From an uncultured Acinetobacter sp. (GTDB taxonomy: Bacteria > Pseudomonadota > Gammaproteobacteria > Pseudomonadales > Moraxellaceae): a DNA stretch of 64,000 bases. The notes under the pieces are model-generated. The model searched no databases and was not told the origin of the DNA. It saw only the letters and a program-made list of their open reading frames with translations. Location of the stretch: positions 124,001 through 188,000 of the forward strand of contig NZ_CANLSL010000001.1 in NCBI RefSeq assembly GCF_947493735.1. The letters run 5' to 3'. Positions within the stretch are counted from its first letter, which is position 1. The number at the start of each line of letters is the position of its first letter. The position numbers and the translations under genes are program-made. Positions 1-9,693 of this stretch are shown here, one piece after another.

Positions 1-2
1 TG

Positions 3-1091
3 TTAAATACGCTTCGGCAAGTGACTGACCCAAGTTAGCAGATTATTCGCATCATTATTACGTGCAGACGTGCTTGAAGCACCAAGTAGCACGACGATCG
101 CAGGACGTTGGTTCACTGTCGTGTGCATTACCACACAGCGACCCGCTTCATTGATATAACCAGTTTTAGAAATATTAATATTCCATGAACCATTACGTAC
201 CAACGAATTTGTATTATTTGACTTCAAGACACGATAGCCAAGATTGAAGTCATAATGTGGTGTCGTTGAGAACTGACGAATCAACCCATACTGCGATGCC
301 GCACTGACCAAAATCCCCAAATCACGTGCCGACGCACGGTTGGCAGGGTCAAGACCTGTCGCTTCTGCAAACTGCGAAGAATACATACCAAGCTCACGTG
401 CTTTGGCATTCATCGCTGCAACAAATGCACTCTTACCACCTGGATAGGTACGCGCAAGTGCAGCAGCAGCAGGGTTTTCAGATTTCATGAGAGCAAAGAG
501 CAAAGCTTCTGCACGATTCAGCGTATCACCTGCACGTAGCGTCGAGCTTGAGTTTTTACCCGCAGCCCCTGCGAAGTCGATCGGCTGTAATGTAATACGC
601 TCTGACATATCAAGGCGTGCATCTGCGATCACTACCGCTGTCATCAGCTTGGTTACTGAGGCGATCGGACGTGCTGTATTGGTATTTTTACCGTAGAGCA
701 CTTCACCAGTTTGCGCATCCATCACCAATGCCGATTTTGCATTAACATCAGGCTGTGCCGAGCTATAGCTACTGTATGAAGTATTACCGTAATTGCTTGT
801 TGACGTTGGATATTTATTTGCCAGCGTGCTATTGTTGAGCACGATTGTGGAAGACTTTTGAGCAGGCTGTGTGCGTGTTGTCACTTGCGTTGTGACTTGT
901 GCCGCTGGTTCATCTTCGCTTAAGAATTGACTTGCTTGTGCGTCCGACCATGCAATATTTGCATTGCTCGAGGATTTCTGCTGAACGACAATTTCAGCAA
1001 AACTGTAATGACAAGTAAATACAGTGACAATTGCCAAACTCAGCCGAGTGATCGCTTGTCTGGTTCTAGAGTGAGTTCTACGCATACACAC
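3..1091 (-). CDS. pbpG: D-alanyl-D-alanine endopeptidase, PBP7/8-like
   Basis: Periplasmic low-molecular-mass penicillin-binding protein of the S11 family, which trims peptidoglycan crosslinks. The three active-site motifs are visible: SVTK (S145-K148, nucleophile and base), SEN (204-206) and KTG (309-311). The N-terminus has a basic stretch followed by a hydrophobic segment (about residues 14-32), consistent with a signal peptide. Residues 40-115 are a low-complexity S/T/Q-rich linker before the catalytic domain. The stop codon lies at the very edge of the window, so the gene is complete. A second Met at residue 3 is an alternative start. It is divergently transcribed from gacA. It could instead be called a DacA-type carboxypeptidase, but the short C-terminal part after KTG favours the PbpG type. 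Confidence 0.85.
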   Translation of the reverse strand: MCMRRTHSRTRQAITRLSLAIVTVFTCHYSFAEIVVQQKSSSNANIAWSDAQASQFLSEDEPAAQVTTQVTTRTQPAQKSSTIVLNNSTLANKYPTSTSNYGNTSYSSYSSAQPDVNAKSALVMDAQTGEVLYGKNTNTARPIASVTKLMTAVVIADARLDMSERITLQPIDFAGAAGKNSSSTLRAGDTLNRAEALLFALMKSENPAAAALARTYPGGKSAFVAAMNAKARELGMYSSQFAEATGLDPANRASARDLGILVSAASQYGLIRQFSTTPHYDFNLGYRVLKSNNTNSLVRNGSWNINISKTGYINEAGRCVVMHTTVNQRPAIVVLLGASSTSARNNDANNLLTWVSHLPKRI

Positions 1092-1275
1092 AACCTTTAT
1101 TAAAACTACGCTTCCTGCGCTAAAAAAGACTTGCCAGACACTTGATCATGTATCATTGTTCAAACATCATTTAGCAAATTCGTTGGGTTCTGTAATAGGA
1201 TCGCTAAAATTACGATGTAATTGCAAGCGAATTTTGCGTTATGTAACAAAAAAATTGAAATTTAGGGAGAAAAAT

Positions 1276-1911
1276 GTGATCTCTGTACTGGTTGTTGATG
1301 ATCATGAACTCGTTCGGACTGGGATTTGTCGGATGCTTGAGGATCATCCTGAGATCGATGTGGTCGGACAAGCTGAGTCTGGCGAGGAAGCAATTCTCCT
1401 TTCAAGGCAGTTACAACCTGAAGTTGTGCTCCTCGATGTGAATATGCCAGGGATCGGCGGTGTAGAAACGACACGTCGTCTTTTACAATCTGTACCGAAC
1501 ACTCATGTCCTTGCTGTGAGTGGTTTATCCGAAGAGCCTTACCCTTCGCTTTTACTTAAAGCAGGTGCAAAAGGTTATATTACCAAAGGCGCACCAATGA
1601 CCGAGATGGTACGTGCGATCAAAAAAGTCACCCAAGGTGGCAAATACTTTAGTGCGGATATTGCTGAACAATTGGCGAGTTCTTATCTATCTGATCATCA
1701 GCAATCACCATTCGATAGTCTGTCTGAACGTGAGATGCAAGTTGCGATGATGGTGGTCAATTGTGTCAGTGCGCAGGAGATCGCTGATAAACTTTTCGTC
1801 AGTGTCAAAACCGTCAATACCTATCGCTATCGTATTTTTGAAAAATTAAACGTGGATAGTGATGTAAAACTTACCCATTTGGCAATGCGTTATGGTTTAA
1901 TAAAGCTCTGA
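1276..1911 (+). CDS. gacA: response regulator GacA/UvrY, LuxR-type
   Basis: Two-component response regulator of the NarL/FixJ class (211 aa). The receiver domain has the acidic pair D8-D9 and the phospho-acceptor D54 in LLDVNMPG. The C-terminal LuxR helix-turn-helix occupies roughly residues 145-205. I chose the GTG at 1276 because AGGGAG lies 7 bases upstream and the protein then begins [13 protein letters not shown] as in other GacA/UvrY proteins. The longer reading frame from 1156 adds 40 residues without similarity. GacA normally answers to the orphan hybrid kinase GacS/BarA, which is not in this window. It sits just ahead of pilS-pilR with a 21-base gap and may be cotranscribed. Confidence 0.85.
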   Translation: MISVLVVDDHELVRTGICRMLEDHPEIDVVGQAESGEEAILLSRQLQPEVVLLDVNMPGIGGVETTRRLLQSVPNTHVLAVSGLSEEPYPSLLLKAGAKGYITKGAPMTEMVRAIKKVTQGGKYFSADIAEQLASSYLSDHQQSPFDSLSEREMQVAMMVVNCVSAQEIADKLFVSVKTVNTYRYRIFEKLNVDSDVKLTHLAMRYGLIKL

Positions 1912-1932
1912 TAACAACCACTTCTCCTCAAC

Positions 1933-3513
1933 ATGAGTAAACTACAAGAACTCAATAAGTTAGAAACGCTAAAACGCTTGGGTGCATCATATACAGGATA
2001 TCGTTTATTTCTTGCGCTGGGGTTACTTGCCATTCTATTGGTGAGTATGAACGACTTGATCATTGGTGCTCGTCATCCCAAAGCATATTTGGTGTTGAGT
2101 ATCGCTTATGTGCTGATTTGTGGGATAAATTTCCTGACATTTCGCTATAAGCAAAAATATCTATCACAACAACTTTTTGTATATTTGATCATTGATTATT
2201 TGCACTTGACTGCGATTCTATATCTCAGCACAGGGCCAAATATTGCCATCGTCTTACTATTCATGATGTTGGTGCTGGCTGCGATGATGTTACTTTCTGC
2301 ACGAAAGGCGTTGATCATTACCTTGCTCAGTGTGATTGCGGTTGTTTATCAACAGTTTTTCTATAGTATTTTTGGTGGAGGAAATGTCGCCTTTATTGGT
2401 ACATCGAGCCTAATTACCCTTGTTTTCTTAAGTACTTATGCGATTGCCCGCATTGGCATTCGTCGATTAAAGTTTATTGAATCCGTTGCAACGACCCAGC
2501 GTTCTGCGATTTTCCAGTTACAACAGATTAATCAAAACATTATTGAACAACTTGAAACAGGGTTTATGGTACTTGATCAGCAAGGTATGATTATTTCCAT
2601 TAATCGTTCTGCGGAAAACTTGTTACAGCTACCGAATGATATGTTGCTCCGAAGCAAAGACTTGCATCATATTGATGAAAAGCTATTGCAAGAGATATTT
2701 CGCCACAAAGCACAAAACTACAAAGGCACATTCATCTATACCGCCGATATTGGCGTCGAGCTGAATATTCACTATCGTCCGATCATTACACGTAATCAAA
2801 CACAGCAATTGACCTTATTTACCATCGAAAGTATGGATAAGATCAATCAACAAGTACAACGTCTAAAACTTGCATCACTGGGTCAACTCTCTGCGAGTAT
2901 TGCCCATGAGATTCGCAATCCGCTCTCTGCGATTAGCCAAGCCAATGAGTTACTTGAAGATGATATTGACGACGATTTAAAATCGTTGACAGAGATGATT
3001 GATAAGCAATGCAAACGCATCAACCGCATCATTGAAGATACTTTAAACATGTCACGGCAAAATCAAACCGTGTCCGAAGACATTGACTTGTATCCGTGGC
3101 TACGTAGCTTTATTCGTGAAGACTTGATGGATGTACAAAAGCATTTGCGCCTGACCATCGAAGCGAAAACAGAAATTCATTTTGATCCACATCAGCTTCG
3201 TTTGGTCTTAATCAATTTGATCCGCAATGCGATCCGTCACGGACATCAACACATTCCAAACAGTCGTATTGACATCAAAGCACATCGACTTGGTGACTAC
3301 ACCATGATCGACGTGATTGATCAAGGCACTGGGGTTAGTAGCGCGCAACTGCAAAATTTATTTGAGCCATTTCATAGTACAGCGGTCAATGGTACAGGCT
3401 TGGGACTGTATCTATCCAAAACATTTTGTGAGGCGAATCACGCACATTTGAAATATATTCCACAGACACAAGGTGCGTGTTTTCGTATAGAATGTCCGCT
3501 GATGGAAGATTAA
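1933..3513 (+). CDS. pilS: sensor histidine kinase PilS
   Basis: Inner-membrane sensor kinase (526 aa) that phosphorylates PilR and controls type IV pilin transcription. About six hydrophobic helices fill the first 180 residues, followed by a PAS-like region (about 200-300) and a kinase core. The phospho-accepting histidine is in SIAHEIRNPLSAI (about H325), with the N box near NLIRNAIRHG and the G box GTGLGLYLS near the C-terminus. This is the usual PilS size and layout. The neighbour downstream is its cognate regulator pilR, 31 bases away. No strong Shine-Dalgarno is visible before the ATG. Confidence 0.88.
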   Translation: MSKLQELNKLETLKRLGASYTGYRLFLALGLLAILLVSMNDLIIGARHPKAYLVLSIAYVLICGINFLTFRYKQKYLSQQLFVYLIIDYLHLTAILYLSTGPNIAIVLLFMMLVLAAMMLLSARKALIITLLSVIAVVYQQFFYSIFGGGNVAFIGTSSLITLVFLSTYAIARIGIRRLKFIESVATTQRSAIFQLQQINQNIIEQLETGFMVLDQQGMIISINRSAENLLQLPNDMLLRSKDLHHIDEKLLQEIFRHKAQNYKGTFIYTADIGVELNIHYRPIITRNQTQQLTLFTIESMDKINQQVQRLKLASLGQLSASIAHEIRNPLSAISQANELLEDDIDDDLKSLTEMIDKQCKRINRIIEDTLNMSRQNQTVSEDIDLYPWLRSFIREDLMDVQKHLRLTIEAKTEIHFDPHQLRLVLINLIRNAIRHGHQHIPNSRIDIKAHRLGDYTMIDVIDQGTGVSSAQLQNLFEPFHSTAVNGTGLGLYLSKTFCEANHAHLKYIPQTQGACFRIECPLMED

Positions 3514-3544
3514 AAAATTAATGAAAAATTAGGGGTTAACCTCG

Positions 3545-4984
3545 ATGGCGCAAGCGATTGCCTTAGTCGTAGACGATGAAGAAGATATTAGAACCTTGAT
3601 GCAAATGACTTTGAAGCGCTTAGACGTAGAAAGTATTTGCGTGGAAAATGTCCAACAAGCCAAGCAAGCGCTTGCCGAGCGTACGTTCAATGTCTGCTTG
3701 ACCGACCTGAACCTGCCTGATGGCAATGGTTTGCAGATTGTCGAACATATCCAACAACATTATGCAGGTTTGCCTGTGGCGGTGATCAGTGCCTATGGCA
3801 GTATCGATATTGCGATTGCTGCACTCAAAGCAGGCGCCTTTGATTTTGTCAGTAAACCCATCCAACAAACTCAGCTCAAAGCATTACTCTCCCACGCCTT
3901 AGATAGTAATATCAATCCAATTTCTTCATTAGATTTGCAGATTGAAGATCAGTTACTGCTTGGTCAATCTGAAGTGATGCAAAATCTAAAGCGCACGCTG
4001 CGCAAGCTTTCTCGCTCACAAGCACCTGTTTATATTTCAGGTGAATCAGGTACAGGTAAAGAAGTCGTCGCACGACTGATTCATCAGCTTAGCAATCGTA
4101 ATGAAGGACCTTTCGTCCCTGTGAACTGTGGTGCGATTCCACAAGAGTTGATGGAAAGCGAGTTTTTTGGGCATAAAAAAGGTAGCTTCACAGGGGCGCA
4201 TCAAGACAAAGTTGGACTGTTTCAAGCGGCACATAACGGCACACTGTTTTTAGATGAAATTGCCGATTTGCCACTGGCGATGCAAGTCAAACTTCTTCGA
4301 GCAATTCAAGAGAAAAAAATCCGCCCTGTCGGTAGCGATCAAGAAATCAGCGTTGATATTCGTATTCTGAGCGCAACACATAAAAATCTTGCAGAGATGG
4401 TGCAAACAGGCGTATTCCGCCAAGATTTATTTTTCCGTATTCATGTTATTGAAGTGAATATTCCGCCACTTCGTGAACGTGGCAACGACATCATTGTACT
4501 CGCTGAGCACTTCTTAAAGCAGATTTGTCAGGATTGGCAACTGGAACCAATGCAATTGTCGAATACATCAAAAGCGCATTTACTTACAGGCTACTATGAA
4601 GGAAATGTGCGTGAGTTACGCAACGTGATGGAACGAGCGGTTACGTTATGCGATGGTGAAATTATCCGTAGTGAGCATATTCAAGGCTTAAGACAGCATG
4701 TCAGTAGTAACAGCGCTGATCTCACTGAGTCGCCGATCAGCTCAAATCCTACAGGGTCAGTGCAAGCATCAAATCAACCCGAATTACCAAAACTTGGCAA
4801 ATCAGGGCTTCCTCAAGAAGGCTTAGAAGAATACTTGGCAGAGATTGAAAAACGTCTGCTTATCCAGGCGCTTGATGCAACACATTGGAATCGCACACTT
4901 GCAGCGAAAAAGCTTGGTATGACGTTCCGATCTTTGCGTTATCGTTTGAAAAAGTTTGAACTCGATAGTGATGAAGAGGAATAA
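3545..4984 (+). CDS. pilR: sigma-54-dependent response regulator PilR
   Basis: NtrC-family activator (479 aa) that works with sigma-54 RNA polymerase, typically at the pilA promoter. Receiver domain: phospho-acceptor D54 in CLTDLNLPDG. The central AAA+ domain has Walker A GESGTGKE (166-173) and the sigma-54 contact loop GSFTGA (213-218). The C-terminal Fis-type helix-turn-helix is at about 435-475 (TLAAKKLGMTFRSLRYRLKK). It directly follows pilS, its predicted partner. The gene ends in a convergent intergenic space that holds copy 1 of a dispersed repeat. Confidence 0.9.
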   Translation: MAQAIALVVDDEEDIRTLMQMTLKRLDVESICVENVQQAKQALAERTFNVCLTDLNLPDGNGLQIVEHIQQHYAGLPVAVISAYGSIDIAIAALKAGAFDFVSKPIQQTQLKALLSHALDSNINPISSLDLQIEDQLLLGQSEVMQNLKRTLRKLSRSQAPVYISGESGTGKEVVARLIHQLSNRNEGPFVPVNCGAIPQELMESEFFGHKKGSFTGAHQDKVGLFQAAHNGTLFLDEIADLPLAMQVKLLRAIQEKKIRPVGSDQEISVDIRILSATHKNLAEMVQTGVFRQDLFFRIHVIEVNIPPLRERGNDIIVLAEHFLKQICQDWQLEPMQLSNTSKAHLLTGYYEGNVRELRNVMERAVTLCDGEIIRSEHIQGLRQHVSSNSADLTESPISSNPTGSVQASNQPELPKLGKSGLPQEGLEEYLAEIEKRLLIQALDATHWNRTLAAKKLGMTFRSLRYRLKKFELDSDEEE

Positions 4985-5030
4985 TGCACGTCGTTTTCTG
5001 TATTTTTTTGCTTCATTAACCTCAGTGCGA

Positions 5031-5364
5031 CATAAGATGAGTAAAAATTGTCTGATTCGTGGGAGCGTCAGACGCATTGTTCGAGGACAAAACAACATTA
5101 GAAAAATGACGTTTTTTACGGTATTGGATAAATTTTAGAGTATGATCGAGTTTGCGATGAGCCGTATACGGCGCAAGATGGTTTGCCCTTGCGTGGCAAT
5201 GCCACTCATCCCGAAAGAAAAGTGAGTCGAACCTGAACAAGGTTGAAATGTATTTCAATCGAAGTGTAAGACGAAGTGGTTTATCCCGAAATACGAGTAT
5301 AAACCGCAAGACCTTGCCTAAAATTCTCTGCTTTTCAATACTATACACGACACAATTCATCGAA
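5031..5364 (+). repeat. dispersed intergenic repeat, copy 1
   Basis: This fills most of the gap between the convergent genes pilR and ctpA. It is related to 42013-42235 and 53391-53657. Shared blocks include cataagatgagtaaaaat (with copy 2), cgtgggagcgtcag (with copy 3), cttgcgtggcaatgccactc (with copy 2) and cccgaaagaaaagt (all three; here at 5210-5223). The 3' part, from about atcccgaaata to ttcatcgaa, is shared with copy 3 only. All copies point the same way. I did not find transposase or clear terminal inverted repeats. It could encode a structured RNA; the strand is unknown and the plus label is only the orientation of alignment. Confidence 0.75.
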
Positions 5365-5434
5365 CTCAGGTTTCATTAGAAAAAGCTTTTTCATTTAGAA
5401 CACGAAGCGTTGCAGTTGATATAAAATTCGACCT

Positions 5435-6739
5435 TTAAGGAATCATGCGACCAAACTGACTACTCACTTCATCTTGAATCTGACGATCTGTCTGTAGATC
5501 GCTCATATTCAGTTTGCGATCGACTTCAACACCCTTGCCTTCAATCATCTGACCATTTGGGGTGAAATAATGCGATACGGTCAATTGCACTGCGCCTTGT
5601 TGTAATGGAAAAAGCTTTTGCACAGCACCTTTGCCATAACTGGTTTCACCAAATACAGTCGCTCTTTGGTTTTCTTTCAATGCTGCTGAGAAGACTTCTG
5701 CAGCAGAAGCTGAAAAGCGATTTTGTAAGATTGCTACAGGATAAGTCACTGGATTTTGACTGGCTAGGGCTTGGAATTGTTGATTCGCCTCAATACGCCC
5801 TTTGGTACTGACAATTAAACCTTTTTCCAAGAACAAATCTGCAAGCTCAACTGCCGAAGAAAGCAAGCCGCCTGGATTATCTCGAAGATCAATCATCACA
5901 CCACGAATTGCGGTACGTTGCTGATAAATATTTAAGAAATGTTGGATTTGTTGCACAGTATCTTGCTGAAAAGCTTTAATTTTCAAAACCAATATACGCT
6001 CATCGGTCAAATACGGTTCAACATCATAGTTCAGCTGTTGATCCCGGACGACATCGGCAACCACAGAACGATTACCACGTTTGATTTTCAACTTGACGAT
6101 ACTACCGAGCGACCCTGTAAGCAAACTATCCACCGTCCGCTGATCCAAATATTGCACGGCATTATTATTAATTCTTTCAACCACTTCGCTGTTACGTAAG
6201 CCGAGCTCGTAGGCATCAGAACCATTGGCAATACCACCGATTTGCCATTGATGTTTTTCAGGAACGTAAACTAACTGAAATGGAATTTTTGCAATCTGCC
6301 CTTGGGTAAATTGCATCAGTTGTTGATATTGCTCATTGCTCAGATATCGTGAATAGGGATCAAGTCCTTCTAATAGACCATGACTCGCCTGCTCGAACAG
6401 TTGATCATTCGATACATTATCCACGTAGTTCTTTTTTACCAATTGGAAAGTTTCTACAAACTGGCGAATTTGATCAATCGGAATATCTTCGATATTCGCA
6501 TCATCAGGTTGATTTGAGAGTTCTTCTTCGTCAAGGCTGAGCTGATCATCTATGCTTTGACTCACATCACTCGGCGCAGTCCGAAAATCCTCATCATTAA
6601 AATTTGTATTCAGTCCTTTATCAGGCTGAGGATTATTCTGCGTTGTATCACTTTGCGCCCACAATGCAGAGTTTGGCAACACACCACAGGCTGTCATCAG
6701 CAAAACTAAGATCAGTGGTGATGTGTTGGGCATATTCAC
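5435..6739 (-). CDS. ctpA: carboxy-terminal processing protease (S41)
   Basis: Periplasmic serine protease of the CtpA/Prc type (434 aa). The N-terminus looks like a signal sequence (about residues 1-29, ending near ALWAQ) and contains a TACG sequence that might be a lipobox. A PDZ domain is at about 150-225. The catalytic Ser-Lys dyad is clear: S345, the second serine of SASAAEVF, and K370 in SYGKG, 25 residues apart as in Tsp/Prc. Acidic, low-complexity residues fill 30-90. It lies downstream of gpmI on the same strand, 180 bases away, a pairing I also recall from other Acinetobacter. Confidence 0.88.
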   Translation of the reverse strand: MNMPNTSPLILVLLMTACGVLPNSALWAQSDTTQNNPQPDKGLNTNFNDEDFRTAPSDVSQSIDDQLSLDEEELSNQPDDANIEDIPIDQIRQFVETFQLVKKNYVDNVSNDQLFEQASHGLLEGLDPYSRYLSNEQYQQLMQFTQGQIAKIPFQLVYVPEKHQWQIGGIANGSDAYELGLRNSEVVERINNNAVQYLDQRTVDSLLTGSLGSIVKLKIKRGNRSVVADVVRDQQLNYDVEPYLTDERILVLKIKAFQQDTVQQIQHFLNIYQQRTAIRGVMIDLRDNPGGLLSSAVELADLFLEKGLIVSTKGRIEANQQFQALASQNPVTYPVAILQNRFSASAAEVFSAALKENQRATVFGETSYGKGAVQKLFPLQQGAVQLTVSHYFTPNGQMIEGKGVEVDRKLNMSDLQTDRQIQDEVSSQFGRMIP

Positions 6740-6919
6740 TTCCTATGCAGTGGCGATTTCTCGCAATTCAATCCTTGATAGTGTCTGTAAAAGTCGATCA
6801 CATCAACTGAAATATGTAATCGACTCAATATTATTATTCTGCACGCAAGTCGCTTTAACGATTCATCACAATGAGTAGCTAAAGCGAATTTCTTTGGCAC
6901 GACTCGTTAAATCAGCCAT

Positions 6920-8464
6920 TTAAGCCAAAGTAATGAGATTACGTCCCTGCATTTCAGTTGGCACAGGAATATTCATCAGGCTCAGTAAGGTCGGTGCCAC
7001 ATCTGCCAAGATACCTTTTTCAGCAATGGTTGCCGAAGTCGGACCGACATAGATAAATGGCACGTGCTCTGTAGTATGTTGGGTATGCACCTGACCACTG
7101 TCGTAGTCTTGCATTTGCTCGACATTACCATGATCAGCAGTGATGATCATATGCCCTTTGTTCGCCATCACAGCTTCATAGACACGACCTAGACTTTTAT
7201 CAACGGCTTCAACCGCTTTGACTGCCGCATCAAATACACCTGTATGACCAACCATGTCACCATTGGCATAATTCACGATTAACAGATCATATGCACCTGA
7301 ATTAATCGCATCAACGAGCTTGTCTGTGACTTCATACGCACTCATTTCAGGCTGTAGATCATAGGTAGCGACGTTCGGCGATGGCACGAGAATACGTGTT
7401 TCACCCACATACTCATCTTCACGACCGCCACTAAAGAAGAACGTCACATGCGCATATTTTTCAGTTTCAGCGATGCGCAGTTGCGTCTTACCAAGATCAG
7501 ATAAATATTCACCAATCGAGTTTTTCAGTCCTTCAGGCATATAGGCAACAGGTGCGTCAATGGTCGCCTGATAACGTGTCAACATCACGTATTTTGCTAA
7601 GTTTGGGACGGTTTTGCGCTCAAAGCCTGCAAAATCCTTTTCTACGAAAGCACGAGTGAGTTCACGTGCACGATCGGCACGGAAGTTCATAAAGACAATG
7701 CTATCGCCATCATTGATGGTTGCGAGTTCACCGATACGAGTTGCTTTGACAAACTCGTCACTTTCATCGGCAGCATAGGCTTGATTTAAACCATCCACCG
7801 CACTGTCTACGACACGTAATGCTTCGCCTTCGGTCAATAGACGATAAGCCTGCTCAACACGATCCCAACGATTATCACGATCCATCGCAAAATAACGACC
7901 AATCATCGTGGCAATACGTCCTTGATTTGGATACTGCGCAAATAAAGCATCGAAACGCTTTAAGCTTGGCTCAGCACTTCTTGGCGGTGTATCACGACCA
8001 TCAAGGAACGCATGTAAATAGACGGTTGCACCACGTTTCAGTGCCAACTCACACATGGCTTCGATTTGATCTTCATGAGAATGCACGCCACCTTGCGAGA
8101 GTAAGCCCATGATATGTACTGCACCGCCTGTCGCTTTGACTTTTTCGACAGCATCGACTAAGACTTCATGTTCAAAGAAGTCCCCTGTACGAATGTCTTT
8201 GGTAATCCGAGTAAAGTCTTGATAGAGCACACGCCCTGCGCCAAGATTCATATGTCCAACTTCAGAGTTACCCATCTGACCATCAGGCAAGCCAACATCT
8301 TCACCTGAACCTGAAATTAAACTATGCGGATGATTTTGCTTGATTGCCGTCAAGTTTGGTGTCTTTGCCGCCAAAAACGCATTATCTTCGACCGCTTCAC
8401 GATGACCAATGCCATCCATAATCACCAAAACGTGGGGAACTTTATGTGTTGTTACATCCGCCAT
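6920..8464 (-). CDS. gpmI: 2,3-bisphosphoglycerate-independent phosphoglycerate mutase
   Basis: Cytosolic glycolytic/gluconeogenic enzyme that interconverts 3- and 2-phosphoglycerate using two metal ions and a phosphoserine intermediate. The metal-binding start VIMDGIG and the nucleophile region [10 protein letters not shown] (S67) are present, as is the [11 protein letters not shown] metal-binding block near the C-terminus. Its 514 residues match the family. The usual DGWG motif reads DGIG here, a conservative change. The AAAAAGGTGA upstream of the ATG gives a fair ribosome site. Confidence 0.95.
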   Translation of the reverse strand: MADVTTHKVPHVLVIMDGIGHREAVEDNAFLAAKTPNLTAIKQNHPHSLISGSGEDVGLPDGQMGNSEVGHMNLGAGRVLYQDFTRITKDIRTGDFFEHEVLVDAVEKVKATGGAVHIMGLLSQGGVHSHEDQIEAMCELALKRGATVYLHAFLDGRDTPPRSAEPSLKRFDALFAQYPNQGRIATMIGRYFAMDRDNRWDRVEQAYRLLTEGEALRVVDSAVDGLNQAYAADESDEFVKATRIGELATINDGDSIVFMNFRADRARELTRAFVEKDFAGFERKTVPNLAKYVMLTRYQATIDAPVAYMPEGLKNSIGEYLSDLGKTQLRIAETEKYAHVTFFFSGGREDEYVGETRILVPSPNVATYDLQPEMSAYEVTDKLVDAINSGAYDLLIVNYANGDMVGHTGVFDAAVKAVEAVDKSLGRVYEAVMANKGHMIITADHGNVEQMQDYDSGQVHTQHTTEHVPFIYVGPTSATIAEKGILADVAPTLLSLMNIPVPTEMQGRNLITLA

Positions 8465-8621
8465 GACTTCATCTCACCTTTTTAATCTTTACATCGTCAT
8501 TTATCGACGTAATTTTACGCAATTTCTACAACAAATTCATCTGCCAAATACTGTTCATTTGGCGACGGCTTGGGCTGTTGATGCAAGAGCCAACTTACCA
8601 AATGCAAGCAAGCATCTGAAG

Positions 8622-9692
8622 TTAACGCACCCGATGCAACAAAAATGCACCTGCACCCAAAATCATAAAAATAGGCAACAGCACAAACCACGCCGCCGAT
8701 GGACTATAAATCAAACTGGCGTAACCTAAGAAATCCTGTAAATAATAGAACCCTAAGCCAACAAATAGTGCGATCACCAAGCGAAAGCCCATCGACTGTT
8801 GACGCAGTGGTCCAAAGATAAACGAACAAGCAATCACTACCAATGCAATCAAAGCCAGTGGTGAGGCAAGTTTTTTCCAAAAAGCGAGCTCATATTTCTT
8901 CGGCACTTGGCTATATTCATCCATATAGCTCATAAAGCTGATCAATTGACTTGGCGCAAGATCTTCAGGATTCACTGTCACCATATGCACATATTTCGGC
9001 TGTAGTGCTAAAGGTAGGCTTTCCTCGGTTCGTGTCGTTTTTTGTGCATGACCTTCAGGGAAAATATCAATTTGTTTGATACCTGAGAGTGTCCAATTTT
9101 GATTATCTTTAAACCGCCCTTCTTCGGCATTAATGGTCGAAACAATGCGGTAATTATCATCGAAGTCAATCACTTGCACATTGCGCAAATGTCCGCCTGC
9201 ATTGGCATAATCAATATGTACAAAGCGTTGCCCTTCTCGTGTCCAATAGCCCCTCACTTCACCGAGTGATGCGCGATAATTTTCCTTTTGAGCCGCTTTG
9301 GCTTGCTCATTGCTATAAGGAATGACCCATTCACTGAGTGCAAAAGATACGACGATTAAGAGTAATGCAGGGCGAATTACCCAGCCGACGATGCGCCACA
9401 GGCTTACCCCTGAAGCACGCATCACCACCAATTCGCTATTCGAAGCAAGTGTCCCCAAGCCGACAACCGAACCGATCAATGCACCGATAGGTAATAGTTC
9501 AAGCAATTTGCTCGGCGCATCCCACAGAATATACTGAAAAGCTTGCCATGCGTTGTAATGCTCGTTCAGCTCACCAAGCTCTGCGAGATAGCCGAACAAC
9601 ATTTGTAATAATAATAAAATCGCTGTAGCACCAATCATCGCAACACCAGCTGCTTTGATGACATGACGAGCGAGTATACGACGTGACAACAT
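8622..9692 (-). CDS. lptG: LPS export ABC transporter permease LptG
   Basis: Inner-membrane permease (356 aa) that, with LptF and the ATPase LptB, extracts lipopolysaccharide or lipooligosaccharide for transport to the outer membrane. It has three hydrophobic helices in the N-terminal 110 residues, a periplasmic beta-jellyroll region (about 125-265) and three more helices at the C-terminus. I start at MLSRRILARHV: it follows the lptF stop by one base and matches LptG N-termini. The longer frame adds 24 residues lying inside lptF. lptF-lptG form one operon. Confidence 0.92.
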   Translation of the reverse strand: MLSRRILARHVIKAAGVAMIGATAILLLLQMLFGYLAELGELNEHYNAWQAFQYILWDAPSKLLELLPIGALIGSVVGLGTLASNSELVVMRASGVSLWRIVGWVIRPALLLIVVSFALSEWVIPYSNEQAKAAQKENYRASLGEVRGYWTREGQRFVHIDYANAGGHLRNVQVIDFDDNYRIVSTINAEEGRFKDNQNWTLSGIKQIDIFPEGHAQKTTRTEESLPLALQPKYVHMVTVNPEDLAPSQLISFMSYMDEYSQVPKKYELAFWKKLASPLALIALVVIACSFIFGPLRQQSMGFRLVIALFVGLGFYYLQDFLGYASLIYSPSAAWFVLLPIFMILGAGAFLLHRVR

Positions 9693-9693
9693 A

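Noticed and set aside
5075-5090. tRNA T-loop-like GTTCGAG in the dispersed repeat
   Set aside because: No acceptor, D or anticodon stem can be drawn around it.
5022-5360. 112-residue minus-strand frame within repeat copy 1, with FFRDEWHCHA also seen in copy 2
   Set aside because: Copy 2 needs a frameshift to continue and copy 3 lacks the segment; better explained as repeat DNA than as a conserved protein.
9322-9537. Plus-strand frame inside lptG
   Set aside because: Shadow of lptG; no independent support.
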